DNA of 64,000 nt from Streptomyces sp. SID12501 (lineage in GTDB: Bacteria > Actinomycetota > Actinomycetes > Streptomycetales > Streptomycetaceae). Shown here piece by piece: positions 42,962-51,880 of this stretch. A program made the translations under genes and the position numbers. The stretch is taken from the NCBI RefSeq assembly GCF_010550245.1, contig NZ_JAAGLU010000036.1:52166-116165 (forward strand). The letters run 5' to 3'. The notes beneath the pieces are model-generated. The model worked only from the letters and a program-made list of their open reading frames with translations. It searched no databases and was not told the DNA's origin. The first letter of the stretch is position 1, and each line of letters starts with the position of its first letter.

Positions 42962-43020
42962 GAAATTTATGGGGGGACAGGGTCTTCGTCAAGAGGTCGC
43001 GCAGGGATACGATCGCCGCC

Positions 43021-44070
43021 ATGAGACCCTCGAAACCCGTTGAAAAGCAGACGACACCGCAGTCCACCCAGACCGCGACGCTCGCCGAGATCGCCCGCGA
43101 GGCAGGCGTCTCCGCTCCGACTGTTTCGAAGGTGCTCAACGGCCGCGCCGATGTCGCTCCTGGAACCCGGACCCGGGTCGAGGACCTGCTGAGGGCGTAC
43201 GGCTACCGGCGCCGCCGTGCCGAGGCGACCCGCTCCCCGCTGATCGACCTGGTCTTCCACGAGCTGGAGAGCGCGTGGGCGATGGAGGTCATCCGGGGTG
43301 TGGAGAACGCGGCGCGGGAGGAGGGGCTGAGTGTCGTCCTCTCCGAGAGCGCGGGCCGCCTCACCCCGGGCCGCACCTGGGCCGACCAGGTCGCCGCCCG
43401 CCGCCCGCACGGCGTGATCCTGGTCCTGTCCGGCCTCGACGAGTCCCAGCGGGCGCTGCTGACCAGCCGCTCCATCCCGTTCGTGGTGATGGACCCGGCG
43501 GGCGACCCCGGCGACAACGTGCCCTCGGTCGGCGCGACCAACTGGCAGGGCGGCCTGGCTGCCACCCGCCACCTCGTCGAACTGGGCCACACCCGCATCG
43601 CGTCGATCAGCGGCCCCTCCCGGATGATGTGCAGCCGCGCCCGCGTCGACGGCTATCGCGCCGCGCTGGAGACGGCCGGCCTGCCGGTCGACCCCGCCCT
43701 GCTCAAGGTGGGCGACTTCCACCACGAGACGGGCTACCGCGCCGGCCTCGAACTCCTGCGCTCCCCGGACCGCCCGACCGCCGTCTTCGCCGGCAACGAC
43801 CTCCAGGCCCTGGGCCTGTACGAGGCGGCCCGCGAACTCGGCCTGCGCATCCCGGAGGACCTGAGCGTCGTCGGCTTCGACGACCTGCCGATCGCGCGCC
43901 TGGTCGGCCCCCCACTGACGACCGTCCGCCAGCCCCTGATGGAAATGGCGGAAACCGCAGCCAAAATGGTCCTGGACCTGGGCAGGGGAGACGGCACGTC
44001 AGGGGCAACCAGGGTTGAGCTGGCAACAAGCCTGGTGGTACGCAACAGCACGGCGCCGCCGCCTGCCTGA
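43021..44070 (+). CDS. bxlR: LacI-family transcriptional regulator, BxlR-like
   Basis: A 349-residue repressor. The N-terminal helix-turn-helix (about 20-45) reads ATLAEIAREAGVSAPTVSKVLNG, the DNA-binding hinge follows, and a sugar-binding domain fills about 75-345 (PDRPTAVFAGNDLQALG is typical). It is divergent from the bxlEFGA-like operon and upstream of a xylanase gene. All three units carry CGAA/TTCG palindromes, so it probably senses xylobiose or a longer xylo-oligomer. Confidence 0.87.
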   Translation: MRPSKPVEKQTTPQSTQTATLAEIAREAGVSAPTVSKVLNGRADVAPGTRTRVEDLLRAYGYRRRRAEATRSPLIDLVFHELESAWAMEVIRGVENAAREEGLSVVLSESAGRLTPGRTWADQVAARRPHGVILVLSGLDESQRALLTSRSIPFVVMDPAGDPGDNVPSVGATNWQGGLAATRHLVELGHTRIASISGPSRMMCSRARVDGYRAALETAGLPVDPALLKVGDFHHETGYRAGLELLRSPDRPTAVFAGNDLQALGLYEAARELGLRIPEDLSVVGFDDLPIARLVGPPLTTVRQPLMEMAETAAKMVLDLGRGDGTSGATRVELATSLVVRNSTAPPPA

Positions 44071-44092
44071 GCGGGGCAGGGCAACCCCCCCC

Positions 44093-44170
44093 CAAGGGGC
44101 GCGGGGCTGAATCGATTTCCGGCTCCGCCGCGTGGGCGCGACGAACCACGACGCACCCGCAGCGACCCAC
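44093..44170 (+). repeat. Dispersed Streptomyces intergenic repeat, copy 1
   Basis: GGGGCGCGGGGCTGAATCG followed by GGCTCCGCCGCGTGGGCGCG resembles a sequence scattered between genes in many Streptomyces genomes (from memory). A related GGGGCGCGGGG core occurs at 48731. Confidence 0.45.
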
Positions 44171-44248
44171 CGGCCTCTTATCGGCACAACCGTATTGACG
44201 AGTGACGCAAGGGCCCCCAAACTGCACCGAAGTCAATCGGTTGAACAG

Positions 44249-44261
44249 CCGAAACTTTCGG
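44249..44261. promoter_or_regulatory. Perfect palindromic operator over the xylanase ribosome-binding site
   Basis: CCGAAA-C-TTTCGG is a perfect 13-bp palindrome ending 11 bases before the ATG. It overlaps the Shine-Dalgarno CGGAGG (44259-44264). It is the best match in the window to CGAAA-N-TTTCG sites known upstream of Streptomyces xylanase genes. Confidence 0.75.
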
Positions 44262-44272
44262 AGGCACCCGCA

Positions 44273-45625
44273 ATGAGCCCCTCCAGAACAGCCTTACGCC
44301 CACGCCTGCTGGCCCTCCTCACAGGCGCAGCCACCACCGCCACCCTGCTCCTCGCCGGGACGGCAACCGCGGCAGACCCCCCACTGCGCGACCTCGCCAC
44401 CGCCAAGGGCAAAGTCATAGGCACGGCGGTCACCGGCTCCAAACTCACGGGAACGTACGGCGACCTCGCCGGCGCCCAGTTCAACTCGCTCACCCCCGGC
44501 AACGCCATGAAGTGGGAGTCCGTGGAGCCCGGTCGGGGCACGTACAACTGGACCGAGGCCGACCAGATCGTCGCCTTCGCCCAGGCCCACACCCAGCAGG
44601 TACGCGGCCACACCCTGGTCTGGCACAGCCAGAACCCGGGCTGGCTGGCCAACGGCACGTGGACGCCGGCCCAGCTCAGCACCATCCTCCAGGACCACAT
44701 CACCACCGAAGTCACGCGCTACAAGGGCAAGTTGGCGGCCTGGGACGTGGTGAACGAGCCCTTCAACGAGGACGGCACCTACCGCTCGACGCTGTGGTCC
44801 ACCAACCTCGGCACGGACTACATCGCGCAGGCCCTGACCTGGGCACGGGCGGCCGACCCGGCGGCGAAGCTCTACATCAACGACTACAACGTCGAGGGCG
44901 TCAACGCGAAGAGCACGGCCCTCTACAACCTGGTCAAGTCCCTGAAGGAGCGCGGAGTACCGATCGACGGAGTAGGACTCCAAGCCCACCTGATCCTCGG
45001 TCAGTACCCCTCGACCCTCCAGCAGAACATCCAGCGGTTCGCCGATCTCGGCGTCGACGTGGCGATCACGGAACTCGACATCCGTATGCAACTGCCCGCC
45101 ACAGAAGCCAAGTTGGCCCAGCAGGCGGCCGACTACAAGTCGGTCATGAACGCCTGCGTGGCCGTGACCAGGTGCGTCGGCGTGACGGTCTGGGGCTTCA
45201 CCGACTCCGACTCGTGGATCCCGGACGTGTTCGACGGATACGGCGCGGCGACCCCGTACTCGGAGAGCTTCACCCCGAAACCGGCGTACTACGCCATCGC
45301 CCAGTCGCTCGGCGGCACCCCGTCGACGGAGGGCTGCACGGCGACGTACAGCGTCCCCAACCAGTGGAACTCCGGGTTCACCGGGCAGGTGACGATCGCC
45401 TGTTCCGCGGGCCGTTCGCTGTCGTCGTGGAAGGTGAACTGGACGTACGGCGCGGGTCAGCAGGTCGCGCAGGCCTGGAACGCCACCTGCACCCAGTCGG
45501 GGGCGGTGGTGACCTGCGTGAACGCCTCCTACAACGGGACGGTGCCGAGCGGTGGCTCGGTGAGTTTCGGGTTCAACGGGACATGGAGCGGGAGCAACCC
45601 GCTACCGACGGTAACACTGGGGTGA
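44273..45625 (+). CDS. Secreted endo-1,4-beta-xylanase, GH10 with CBM2
   Basis: A 450-residue enzyme. The signal peptide is about 34 residues (to ATAAD). A GH10 barrel spans about 40-345 with the acid/base Glu162 in WDVVNEPF and the nucleophile Glu267 in ITELDIRM. A CBM2 module spans about 355-450 (CTATYSVPNQWNSGFTGQV). The two are joined by an unusually short linker (LGGTPSTEG). It degrades xylan outside the cell; the products would feed the adjacent uptake operon. An operator palindrome overlaps its ribosome-binding site. Confidence 0.94.
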   Translation: MSPSRTALRPRLLALLTGAATTATLLLAGTATAADPPLRDLATAKGKVIGTAVTGSKLTGTYGDLAGAQFNSLTPGNAMKWESVEPGRGTYNWTEADQIVAFAQAHTQQVRGHTLVWHSQNPGWLANGTWTPAQLSTILQDHITTEVTRYKGKLAAWDVVNEPFNEDGTYRSTLWSTNLGTDYIAQALTWARAADPAAKLYINDYNVEGVNAKSTALYNLVKSLKERGVPIDGVGLQAHLILGQYPSTLQQNIQRFADLGVDVAITELDIRMQLPATEAKLAQQAADYKSVMNACVAVTRCVGVTVWGFTDSDSWIPDVFDGYGAATPYSESFTPKPAYYAIAQSLGGTPSTEGCTATYSVPNQWNSGFTGQVTIACSAGRSLSSWKVNWTYGAGQQVAQAWNATCTQSGAVVTCVNASYNGTVPSGGSVSFGFNGTWSGSNPLPTVTLG

Positions 45626-45720
45626 TCCCGGCCTGATTTTGGGCTGAGAAGCGTGAGATTCTCCGAAGAATCCCGGGTAGGGGCCCCTGCGCGTAATAAT
45701 TCGGACGTACGTTCCTCCGT

Positions 45721-46794
45721 GTGACGGGAGACGAAAGACAGAAGTCGGATGACGACGGGGGCGCGGAGAGACAGGTGGGCCGACGGTCGTCGCGCTGGAT
45801 GAAGGCCGTCGGTTTCACGCTCGCAGGCACCCTGGTGATCGGGGTCGCGGGTGCGGGCTACGCCTACTGGCACCTGAACCGCAACATCAAGAGCGTCGAC
45901 ATCAACAGCGCGCTCGGCGACAACCGGCCGGCGAAGACGCAGTCGCTGCCCTCGGCAGCCGCGTCCGCCTCGGCGTCACCGCTGCCGAGCGAGGCACTGA
46001 ACATCCTGGTCCTGGGGTCGGACTCGCGCAGCGGCAAGCGGAACCAGGCACTCGGCGGCGGCAGCAGCGAGGGCGCGCGGTCCGACACCGCGATGGTCGT
46101 CCACCTGGACGCGGGCCGCACGAAGGCGACGATCGTGAGCATCCCGCGCGACACGCTGGTCACGCGCCCGTCCTGCCCCCTGGCGGACGGGGGCTCGACG
46201 GCGGAGGCGTACGGCGTCATGTTCAACACGGCGTACTCGGTCGGCGGCCCGGTCTGCGCGGTCAAGACGGTGGAGTCGATGACGAACGTCCGCATGGACC
46301 ACTACCTGGAGGTCGACTTCGCCGGCTTCGCCGACCTGGTGGACGCGCTGGGCGGCGTAACAGTCACCACGGACGAGGACATCGACGACGACGACAGCCA
46401 CCTCGACCTGAAGGCGGGCACGCACCACCTCGACGGCACCAAGGCCCTCGCTCTCGCCCGCACCCGGCACGGCATCGGCGACGGCAGCGACCTGGGTCGA
46501 ATAGGCCTGCAGCAGACCCTGGTCAAGGCACTCCTCCAGCAGATCTCCTCGACGAACCTGCTGACCAGCCCGGCCAAGCTGTACAAGGTCGCCGACGTGG
46601 CCACGGCCGGCCTGACCACGGACACCGGCCTGAACTCGCTCAGCGAACTGATGAGCCTGGGCCAGAGCCTGCAGGGCCTGTCGGCGGACGATCTGAAGAC
46701 GGTGACGATGCCGGTGGTGACGGCGGCGTCCAACGCCAACCGGGTGGTTGCCGAGGAGCCGGAAGCGGCAGAGCTGTGGGCGACCCTACGGTGA
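45721..46794 (+). CDS. LytR-CpsA-Psr (LCP) family wall polymer ligase
   Basis: A 357-residue protein. A cytosolic start of about 25 residues is followed by a membrane helix at about 28-50 and an LCP domain at about 90-260: LNILVLGSDSRSG, SDTAMVVHLD, ATIVSIPRDTLV, the acidic cluster, and LARTRHGIGDGSDLGRI. LCP enzymes attach glycopolymers to peptidoglycan outside the membrane. The start is GTG at 45721. Short 14-bp tandem repeats begin at its stop codon. Confidence 0.92.
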   Translation: MTGDERQKSDDDGGAERQVGRRSSRWMKAVGFTLAGTLVIGVAGAGYAYWHLNRNIKSVDINSALGDNRPAKTQSLPSAAASASASPLPSEALNILVLGSDSRSGKRNQALGGGSSEGARSDTAMVVHLDAGRTKATIVSIPRDTLVTRPSCPLADGGSTAEAYGVMFNTAYSVGGPVCAVKTVESMTNVRMDHYLEVDFAGFADLVDALGGVTVTTDEDIDDDDSHLDLKAGTHHLDGTKALALARTRHGIGDGSDLGRIGLQQTLVKALLQQISSTNLLTSPAKLYKVADVATAGLTTDTGLNSLSELMSLGQSLQGLSADDLKTVTMPVVTAASNANRVVAEEPEAAELWATLR

Positions 46795-46851
46795 CGGCCT
46801 TGCGGTGACGGACTTGCGGTGACGACCCAACGGTGACGGCCTTGCGGTGAG
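46790..46851 (+). repeat. 14-bp tandem repeats starting at the LCP stop codon
   Basis: GGTGAC recurs at 46790, 46804, 46818, 46832 and 46846, exactly 14 bases apart. The first contains the TGA stop of the LCP gene. Because 14 is not a multiple of three, TGA appears in all three frames. Confidence 0.65.
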
Positions 46852-46879
46852 GGTCTCGCGGAGAGAGGGAAGCTTCTGA

Positions 46880-46927
46880 GCTGCGGAAACGCCCCCGGGG
46901 AAAAATTCCCGAAGAAATTTCCGCAGC
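46880..46927. terminator. Branched hairpin between the LCP and DGPF genes
   Basis: A perfect outer 10-bp inverted repeat GCTGCGGAAA/TTTCCGCAGC (46880-46889 with 46918-46927) encloses an inner GGGGAA/TTCCC stem. It could be a terminator for the LCP gene. Confidence 0.55.
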
Positions 46928-47007
46928 CGTGTCGATCCGGGCCCGCCCCGTTCGACGCACAGGTGAGAGCCCGGAAAGGAACCGGGCCCCGCCCAAGGAG
47001 GAACCCC

Positions 47008-47364
47008 ATGCCCCGCTATCTCTCCCTCGTACAGATCGACGAAGCCACCGTCCCCGCCGAAGGCCCCAGCCCCGAGCTGATGCAGCGCATGGGCGAGCTG
47101 ATCGAGGAGATCACCAAGGCCGGGGTGATGCTCGACACCGCCGGCCTCACTCCCACCGCGCAGGGCACCCGCGTGCACTGGCAGGACGGCAGGATCTCGG
47201 TCACCGACGGCCCCTTCACCGAGTCCAAGGAGATCGTCGGCGGCTACGCGATCATGCAGTGCAAGGACAAGGCCGAGGCCCTGGAGTGGACCAAGCGGTT
47301 CCTGAAGGTCCACGAGGAGCACTGGACGGTCACCTGCGAGGTGCGGGAGATCGCGGAGGGCTGA
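47008..47364 (+). CDS. YCII-related DGPF-domain protein
   Basis: A 118-residue protein of the DGPF/YCII type. The signature VTDGPFTESKEIVGGYAI is intact and the ferredoxin-like fold covers the whole length. The ATG follows AAGGAGG. It is immediately upstream of an ECF42-type sigma factor, and the two families are known partners, though the function of DGPF proteins is unsettled. Confidence 0.9.
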   Translation: MPRYLSLVQIDEATVPAEGPSPELMQRMGELIEEITKAGVMLDTAGLTPTAQGTRVHWQDGRISVTDGPFTESKEIVGGYAIMQCKDKAEALEWTKRFLKVHEEHWTVTCEVREIAEG

Positions 47365-47439
47365 GCGAACCCCTCGCTGTTCTCCCTACCCTCCCGGCTT
47401 CCTTGGCCGATCGTCGCCGACGGTGTCTGATGGTGGGCT

Positions 47440-48732
47440 GTGACCCCGCAGCCCACCTCCGACTCCGACTCCGACTCCGCGACCGAGCGATCCGTCGAGA
47501 CGGTCTTCCGCCTCGAATCACCCCGCATCATCGCGGCCGTCACCCGCACCGTCCGGGACATAGGCATCGCCGAGGAACTGGCCCAGGACGCCCTGGTCGC
47601 CGCCCTCGAACAGTGGCCCAGCGACGGCGTCCCCGACAACCCGGGCGCCTGGCTCATGGCCACGGCCAAGCATCGCGCCATCGACCTGGTCCGCCGCCGC
47701 GAGACGTACGCCGGCAAGCTGGCGGAGATCGGCCGAACCCTGGAGCCGACCGCCCCGCCGGTCGAGCCGTCCGCCCCCGACGACATCGACGACGACCTGC
47801 TCCGCCTCGTCTTCACCGCCTGCCACCCGGTGCTGTCCGCCGAGGCCCGCATCGCTCTCACCCTCCGCCTTCTCGGCGGCCTCACCACCCCCGAGATCGC
47901 CCGCGCCTTCCTGGTCCCCGAGGCGACGGTCGCCCAACGTATCGTCCGCGCCAAACGAACCCTCGCGACGAAGAACGTCGCCTTCGAGGTCCCGTACGGC
48001 CCACAGCGCGAGGCCCGTCTCGGCTCGGTCCTGGAGGTCATCTACCTGATCTTCAACGAGGGATACGCGGCCACAGCCGGCGACGACCTGCTGCGCCCCG
48101 CCCTCTGCGAGGACGCCCTTCGGCTGGCCCGCGTGCTGTCGGGCCTGATGCCCAAGGAACCCGAAGTGCACGCGCTGACAGCCCTGTTGGAGCTTCAGGC
48201 GTCCCGTTCGGCGGCCCGCACGGGTCCGACCGGCGAACCGGTACTCCTCAAGGACCAGAACCGCTCCCGCTGGAACCGCATGCTGATCGCCCGCGGCTTC
48301 ACGGCCCTGGCCCGCGCGGAAGCGGCCGGCGCCACGACAACCACATCAGGCCCGGGCCCGTACGCCCTCCAGGCCACCATCGCCGCCTGCCACGCCCACG
48401 CCCACTCCTACGACGACACGGACTGGACCCGCATCGCCGCGCTGTACGCCGCGCTCGCCGTCCGATCCCCGTCCCCCGTGGTGGAGTTGAACCGAGCGGT
48501 AGCTGTCTCGATGGCCGAGGGCCCGACCCCCGCCCTCCAGATCATCGACACCCTCACCACCGAACCGGCCCTACGCGACTACCACTTGCTCCCCAGCGTC
48601 CGAGCCGACCTGCTCCTACGCCTGGGCCGCAGGACGGAGGCAAGAGCCGAGTTCCTACGAGCAGCAGAACTGACCCAAAACGAAAGAGAGCGGAACTTGC
48701 TACAAACCCGAGCGCAGGAGTGCGCCCCATAG
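47440..48732 (+). CDS. RNA polymerase sigma factor, ECF42 type
   Basis: A 430-residue sigma factor. Regions 2 and 4 occupy about 20-190 (LAQDALVAALEQWP, GAWLMATAKHRAIDLVRRR, GLTTPEIARAFLVPEATVAQRI). A long C-terminal domain of about 230 residues with TPR-like helices follows (LEVIYLIFNEGYAA, WTRIAALYAAL, VVELNRAVAVSMAEGP). This extension and the DGPF neighbour define ECF42, which works without a classical anti-sigma factor. The start is GTG. Confidence 0.92.
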   Translation: MTPQPTSDSDSDSATERSVETVFRLESPRIIAAVTRTVRDIGIAEELAQDALVAALEQWPSDGVPDNPGAWLMATAKHRAIDLVRRRETYAGKLAEIGRTLEPTAPPVEPSAPDDIDDDLLRLVFTACHPVLSAEARIALTLRLLGGLTTPEIARAFLVPEATVAQRIVRAKRTLATKNVAFEVPYGPQREARLGSVLEVIYLIFNEGYAATAGDDLLRPALCEDALRLARVLSGLMPKEPEVHALTALLELQASRSAARTGPTGEPVLLKDQNRSRWNRMLIARGFTALARAEAAGATTTTSGPGPYALQATIAACHAHAHSYDDTDWTRIAALYAALAVRSPSPVVELNRAVAVSMAEGPTPALQIIDTLTTEPALRDYHLLPSVRADLLLRLGRRTEARAEFLRAAELTQNERERNLLQTRAQECAP

Positions 48733-48778
48733 GGGCGCGGGGAACTGCGCGACAAGCCCCCCACTGGCCGGCAGCCAA
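48731..48778 (+). repeat. Dispersed Streptomyces intergenic repeat, copy 2
   Basis: AGGGGCGCGGGGAACTGCGCG directly after the sigma factor gene is, from memory, one of the commonest Streptomyces intergenic sequences. It shares GGGGCGCGGGG with the copy at 44093. Confidence 0.5.
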
Positions 48779-48800
48779 ATAGCCGCCCCACCAGCGGAGC

Positions 48801-49985
48801 TCAACGCACAGGGTGCCCAATCAGCATCGCCGGCGCCCCCGCCACCCGAGTAAGGAAAACCGTCGCCGAGTTGGGCCCCTGAGGCTTCACCATCTTCCGG
48901 AGCTCCTCGGGCTCGACAGCCGACCCCCGCTTCTTCACGGTCAGCACCCCAACTCCCCGCTCCCGCAGCAGGGCCTTCAACTTCTTGACCCCGAAAGGCA
49001 GTTGATCGGTGATCTCGTAAGCGGAGGCATACGGAGCAACCCGCAGCTCATCCGCCGTCACATAGGCGATCGTCTCGTCGACGAGCCCCCCGCCGACCTC
49101 CTCGGCCACCTCCGCCACCAGATGCGCCCGGATGACGGCGCCGTCTGGCTCGTACAAGTACCGTCCCACCGAACGCACTTGAGGATCCGGCAGCCCTCGC
49201 CCGATCAGAACACGCGGCCCCGGCAGCAGAGTTGCCCGCACGACCCCCGGCTCGGTCCCGAACCACAGCACCGCTTCCTTCACATCCCCGCCGTCCGAGA
49301 TCCACTCGGCCCCGGCGTCGGCGGGAATCGCCTCGTGCGGCACACCGGGGGCGATCTTCAGCGCGGCCAGCGGAGCCTTCCGCGCGGCCGCCACAGCCCA
49401 CGACAACGGCGGCGAGTACGCCTCGGGATCGAAGATCCTCCCGCGCCCCCCGCGCCGCGCGGGATCGACGAACACCGCGTCGTACGACGTCGTGTCGATG
49501 TCGGTGACATCCGCCTCCCGCACCTCCACCAGATCCCCGATGCCCAGCGCCTCGACGTTCGCGCGCGCGACGGCGGCCGTGAGCGGATCCCGGTCCACGG
49601 CGAGGACACGGATCCCGGCCCGGGCGAGCGCGAGGGCATCGCCCCCGATCCCGCAGCACAGGTCGGCGACGGAGGTCACGCCCAACTCCCTGAACCGGCC
49701 CGCCCGGTACGCGGCCACACTCGCTCGCGTCGACTGCTCGACCCCGTTGGGCGTGAAGAACATCCGCCCGGCGTCCCCGGCGCCGAACTTCGCCACCGCC
49801 CGCTGCCGCAACCGCTCCTGTCCGAGCGCCGCCGAGACCAGTTCGACGGGATGCGCGCGGCGCAGCCGGGTGGCGACGGCCAGTTCACGGGCCGGCTCGG
49901 TACCGCGCACCTCGTCGAGAAGGGCGCGGCCCTCGGGGGTGAGGAGGGCGGCGAAGGCGGAGAGGGGTGCGGCGAGGTCGTTCAC
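48801..49985 (-). CDS. Class I SAM-dependent methyltransferase with THUMP-like end
   Basis: A protein of about 394 residues. The SAM-binding motif VADLCCGIGGDALALA and the following acidic loop VLAVDRDPLTAAVARAN lie at about 105-145, and YDAVFVDPARR forms a motif IV-like NPPY equivalent. The C-terminal part (about 295-394: ITDQLPFGVKKLKALLRERG, VGVLTVKKRG) is a THUMP-like domain found in this actinobacterial family, so an RNA substrate is plausible. The GTG at 49985 is chosen; the frame is open further upstream but composition there is unlike protein. Confidence 0.82.
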   Translation of the reverse strand: MNDLAAPLSAFAALLTPEGRALLDEVRGTEPARELAVATRLRRAHPVELVSAALGQERLRQRAVAKFGAGDAGRMFFTPNGVEQSTRASVAAYRAGRFRELGVTSVADLCCGIGGDALALARAGIRVLAVDRDPLTAAVARANVEALGIGDLVEVREADVTDIDTTSYDAVFVDPARRGGRGRIFDPEAYSPPLSWAVAAARKAPLAALKIAPGVPHEAIPADAGAEWISDGGDVKEAVLWFGTEPGVVRATLLPGPRVLIGRGLPDPQVRSVGRYLYEPDGAVIRAHLVAEVAEEVGGGLVDETIAYVTADELRVAPYASAYEITDQLPFGVKKLKALLRERGVGVLTVKKRGSAVEPEELRKMVKPQGPNSATVFLTRVAGAPAMLIGHPVR

Positions 49986-50075
49986 CGGGTCATTGTGGGC
50001 CAGCCGGTGGACGGCGTGCCTCCGGCGGCGGTGTCGGCCGCGTTCCCCGGTCCCGCCCTGGGAAGATCCGGCACC

Positions 50076-51038
50076 ATGCGATCCGTAGGACAAAAATACA
50101 AAAACCGGTCAATGGTCCGTGCTGGGATCACCGCGCTCGCCGTGGCCACCCTCGCCTCCGGCTGCGCGGAAAGCACCACGGGAGGCGGCACGGCAGGTGG
50201 CACGGCAGGCGGCGCCGGGCCGAAGAACGTCCGCCCTGCCCCCGGCCAGGAACTGCGCCTGAACGCACCCCCGGCGCGCGCCCTCGACGCGTACGCCCAG
50301 AAGCTGCGCCGTTCCTACGCGGCCCGCGCTGCCACGGCCGAACGCTGGGGCCTGACCGCACCCCCACTCACCGCACCCCCGCCCCCCACTCGCAAACCGC
50401 ACCTCACCACCCGCAAGGGCTTCGAGGTGGACGACCACGAGGAACGCGGCCTGCCGCCCGTCTTCACCACGATCCCGACCCGCGACAAGATCGTCTTCCT
50501 CACGATCGACGACGGCGCCGAGAAGGACCCGGCGTTCCTGCGGATGATGAGCGAACTGAAGATCCCGTACACCGCCTTCCTCAGCGACTACCTGGTCAAG
50601 GAGGACTACGGCTACTTCAGGAAGATGCGCGACCTGGGCGTCGTACTCAACAACCACACCCTCCGCCACCGTTACCTGCCCGCCCTCTCCTACGAGCGCC
50701 AGAAGACCGAGATCTGCGGCATGCAGGACGTGATCAAAAAGCGGTACGGCACCCGCCCGACCCTCTTCCGGCCGCCCTACGGCAACTACAACGAGGACAG
50801 CCTGCGCGCCGCGAAGTCGTGCGGCGTGAAGCACGTACCCCTCTGGAACGAGGAGGTCTTCGCCGACCACTGGGACTACCGCGAGTGGGACCGGGACATC
50901 CACCCCGGTGACATCGTCCTCAGCCACTTCCGCGGCAATGACGACGGGAAGGGCACGATGCCCGACATGGTCCGCCGCTTCATGAAGCTCGTCACCGCCA
51001 AGGGGTACGCGGTGGCCCGCCTGGAGGACTACCTGTGA
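50076..51038 (+). CDS. Polysaccharide deacetylase lipoprotein
   Basis: A 320-residue lipoprotein with lipobox LASGC near residue 30. The NodB domain (about 125-318) has motif 1 LTIDDG (Asp145 and Asp146), zinc motif HTLRH, FRPPYG and the late catalytic region IVLSHF. It probably deacetylates wall or exopolysaccharide sugars at the cell surface. The ATG at 50076 is chosen; an ATG at 50112 is possible. A paralogue overlaps its stop. Confidence 0.88.
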   Translation: MRSVGQKYKNRSMVRAGITALAVATLASGCAESTTGGGTAGGTAGGAGPKNVRPAPGQELRLNAPPARALDAYAQKLRRSYAARAATAERWGLTAPPLTAPPPPTRKPHLTTRKGFEVDDHEERGLPPVFTTIPTRDKIVFLTIDDGAEKDPAFLRMMSELKIPYTAFLSDYLVKEDYGYFRKMRDLGVVLNNHTLRHRYLPALSYERQKTEICGMQDVIKKRYGTRPTLFRPPYGNYNEDSLRAAKSCGVKHVPLWNEEVFADHWDYREWDRDIHPGDIVLSHFRGNDDGKGTMPDMVRRFMKLVTAKGYAVARLEDYL

Positions 51039-51850
51039 CCGCGCGCCCACTGACCGCGCGCCCACTGGCCGCCGCCGTACTCGCCGTCGCGCTCCTGGCG
51101 GCGACCGTCACCGGCTGCGCCCAGTCCGTGGACCCCATCGAACGCCTCGGCAGAAAGGCGGCCCACGCGGCCCGGCAGGCCGCCCGTACGTCCTCCCCGG
51201 ACGGCCACGCGCACGCGTACCGCCGCTGGGGCCTGTCGTCGCCCGTGCCCCTGGCCCCGCCCCCGGCCCCCCGCCCCCGGATCCGCGCGGCGGGCCCAGG
51301 CCTCCCCCCGGTCGTCGACCGCGTCCCGACCCACGACAAGGTCGTCTTCCTCACCTACGACGACGGCGCCGAACGCGACCCCCGGTTCGTCGACCTGGTC
51401 CGCGAACTGCGCCTCCCGGTCAGCATGTTCCTCACGGACAGCGTCGTGGGACCGGGCTACGCCCACTTCGCCCGCCTGCGCGAGGTCGGCGCGAACGTCC
51501 AGAACCACACCCTGGACCACCAGTCCCTCCAAGGCCTGCCGTACGCCGGCCAGCGCGCCGAGATCTGCGGCCAGCAGGACAAGCTCCGGGAACGCTTCGG
51601 CCTCCGCCCCCGCCTCTTCCGCCCGCCCTACGGCACCTACGACACGACCACCCTCAGGGCGGCCGGGGACTGCGGGGTCTCGGCGGTGGTCCTGTGGACC
51701 GAAGGGGAGCGCCTCCAGGCGGGCGACATCCTCCTGGTGGGCCCGGACGACGATCTGGACGGCCCTCCACTGGTCGAGCGGACGGTGAGGCTGCTCCGCG
51801 AGGTCCAGGAGAGGGGGCTGAGCGTGGGCCGTCTGGAGGACTACCTCTGA
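51035..51850 (+). CDS. Polysaccharide deacetylase-like lipoprotein lacking a late catalytic His
   Basis: A 271-residue paralogue of the preceding protein. The signal ends at a lipobox VTGC, then LTYDDG, HTLDH and FRPPYG are kept. The late motif is GDILLVGPDDD where the first copy has GDIVLSHF, so the usual catalytic His is missing. It may be inactive or altered. The GTG start overlaps the first gene's stop (GTGA), so the pair is co-translated. Both end GRLEDYL/ARLEDYL, which shows a recent common origin. Confidence 0.85.
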   Translation: MTARPLTARPLAAAVLAVALLAATVTGCAQSVDPIERLGRKAAHAARQAARTSSPDGHAHAYRRWGLSSPVPLAPPPAPRPRIRAAGPGLPPVVDRVPTHDKVVFLTYDDGAERDPRFVDLVRELRLPVSMFLTDSVVGPGYAHFARLREVGANVQNHTLDHQSLQGLPYAGQRAEICGQQDKLRERFGLRPRLFRPPYGTYDTTTLRAAGDCGVSAVVLWTEGERLQAGDILLVGPDDDLDGPPLVERTVRLLREVQERGLSVGRLEDYL

Positions 51851-51880
51851 CGTCCGGGGGCGAGCCGGCCCAGGGGCGGC

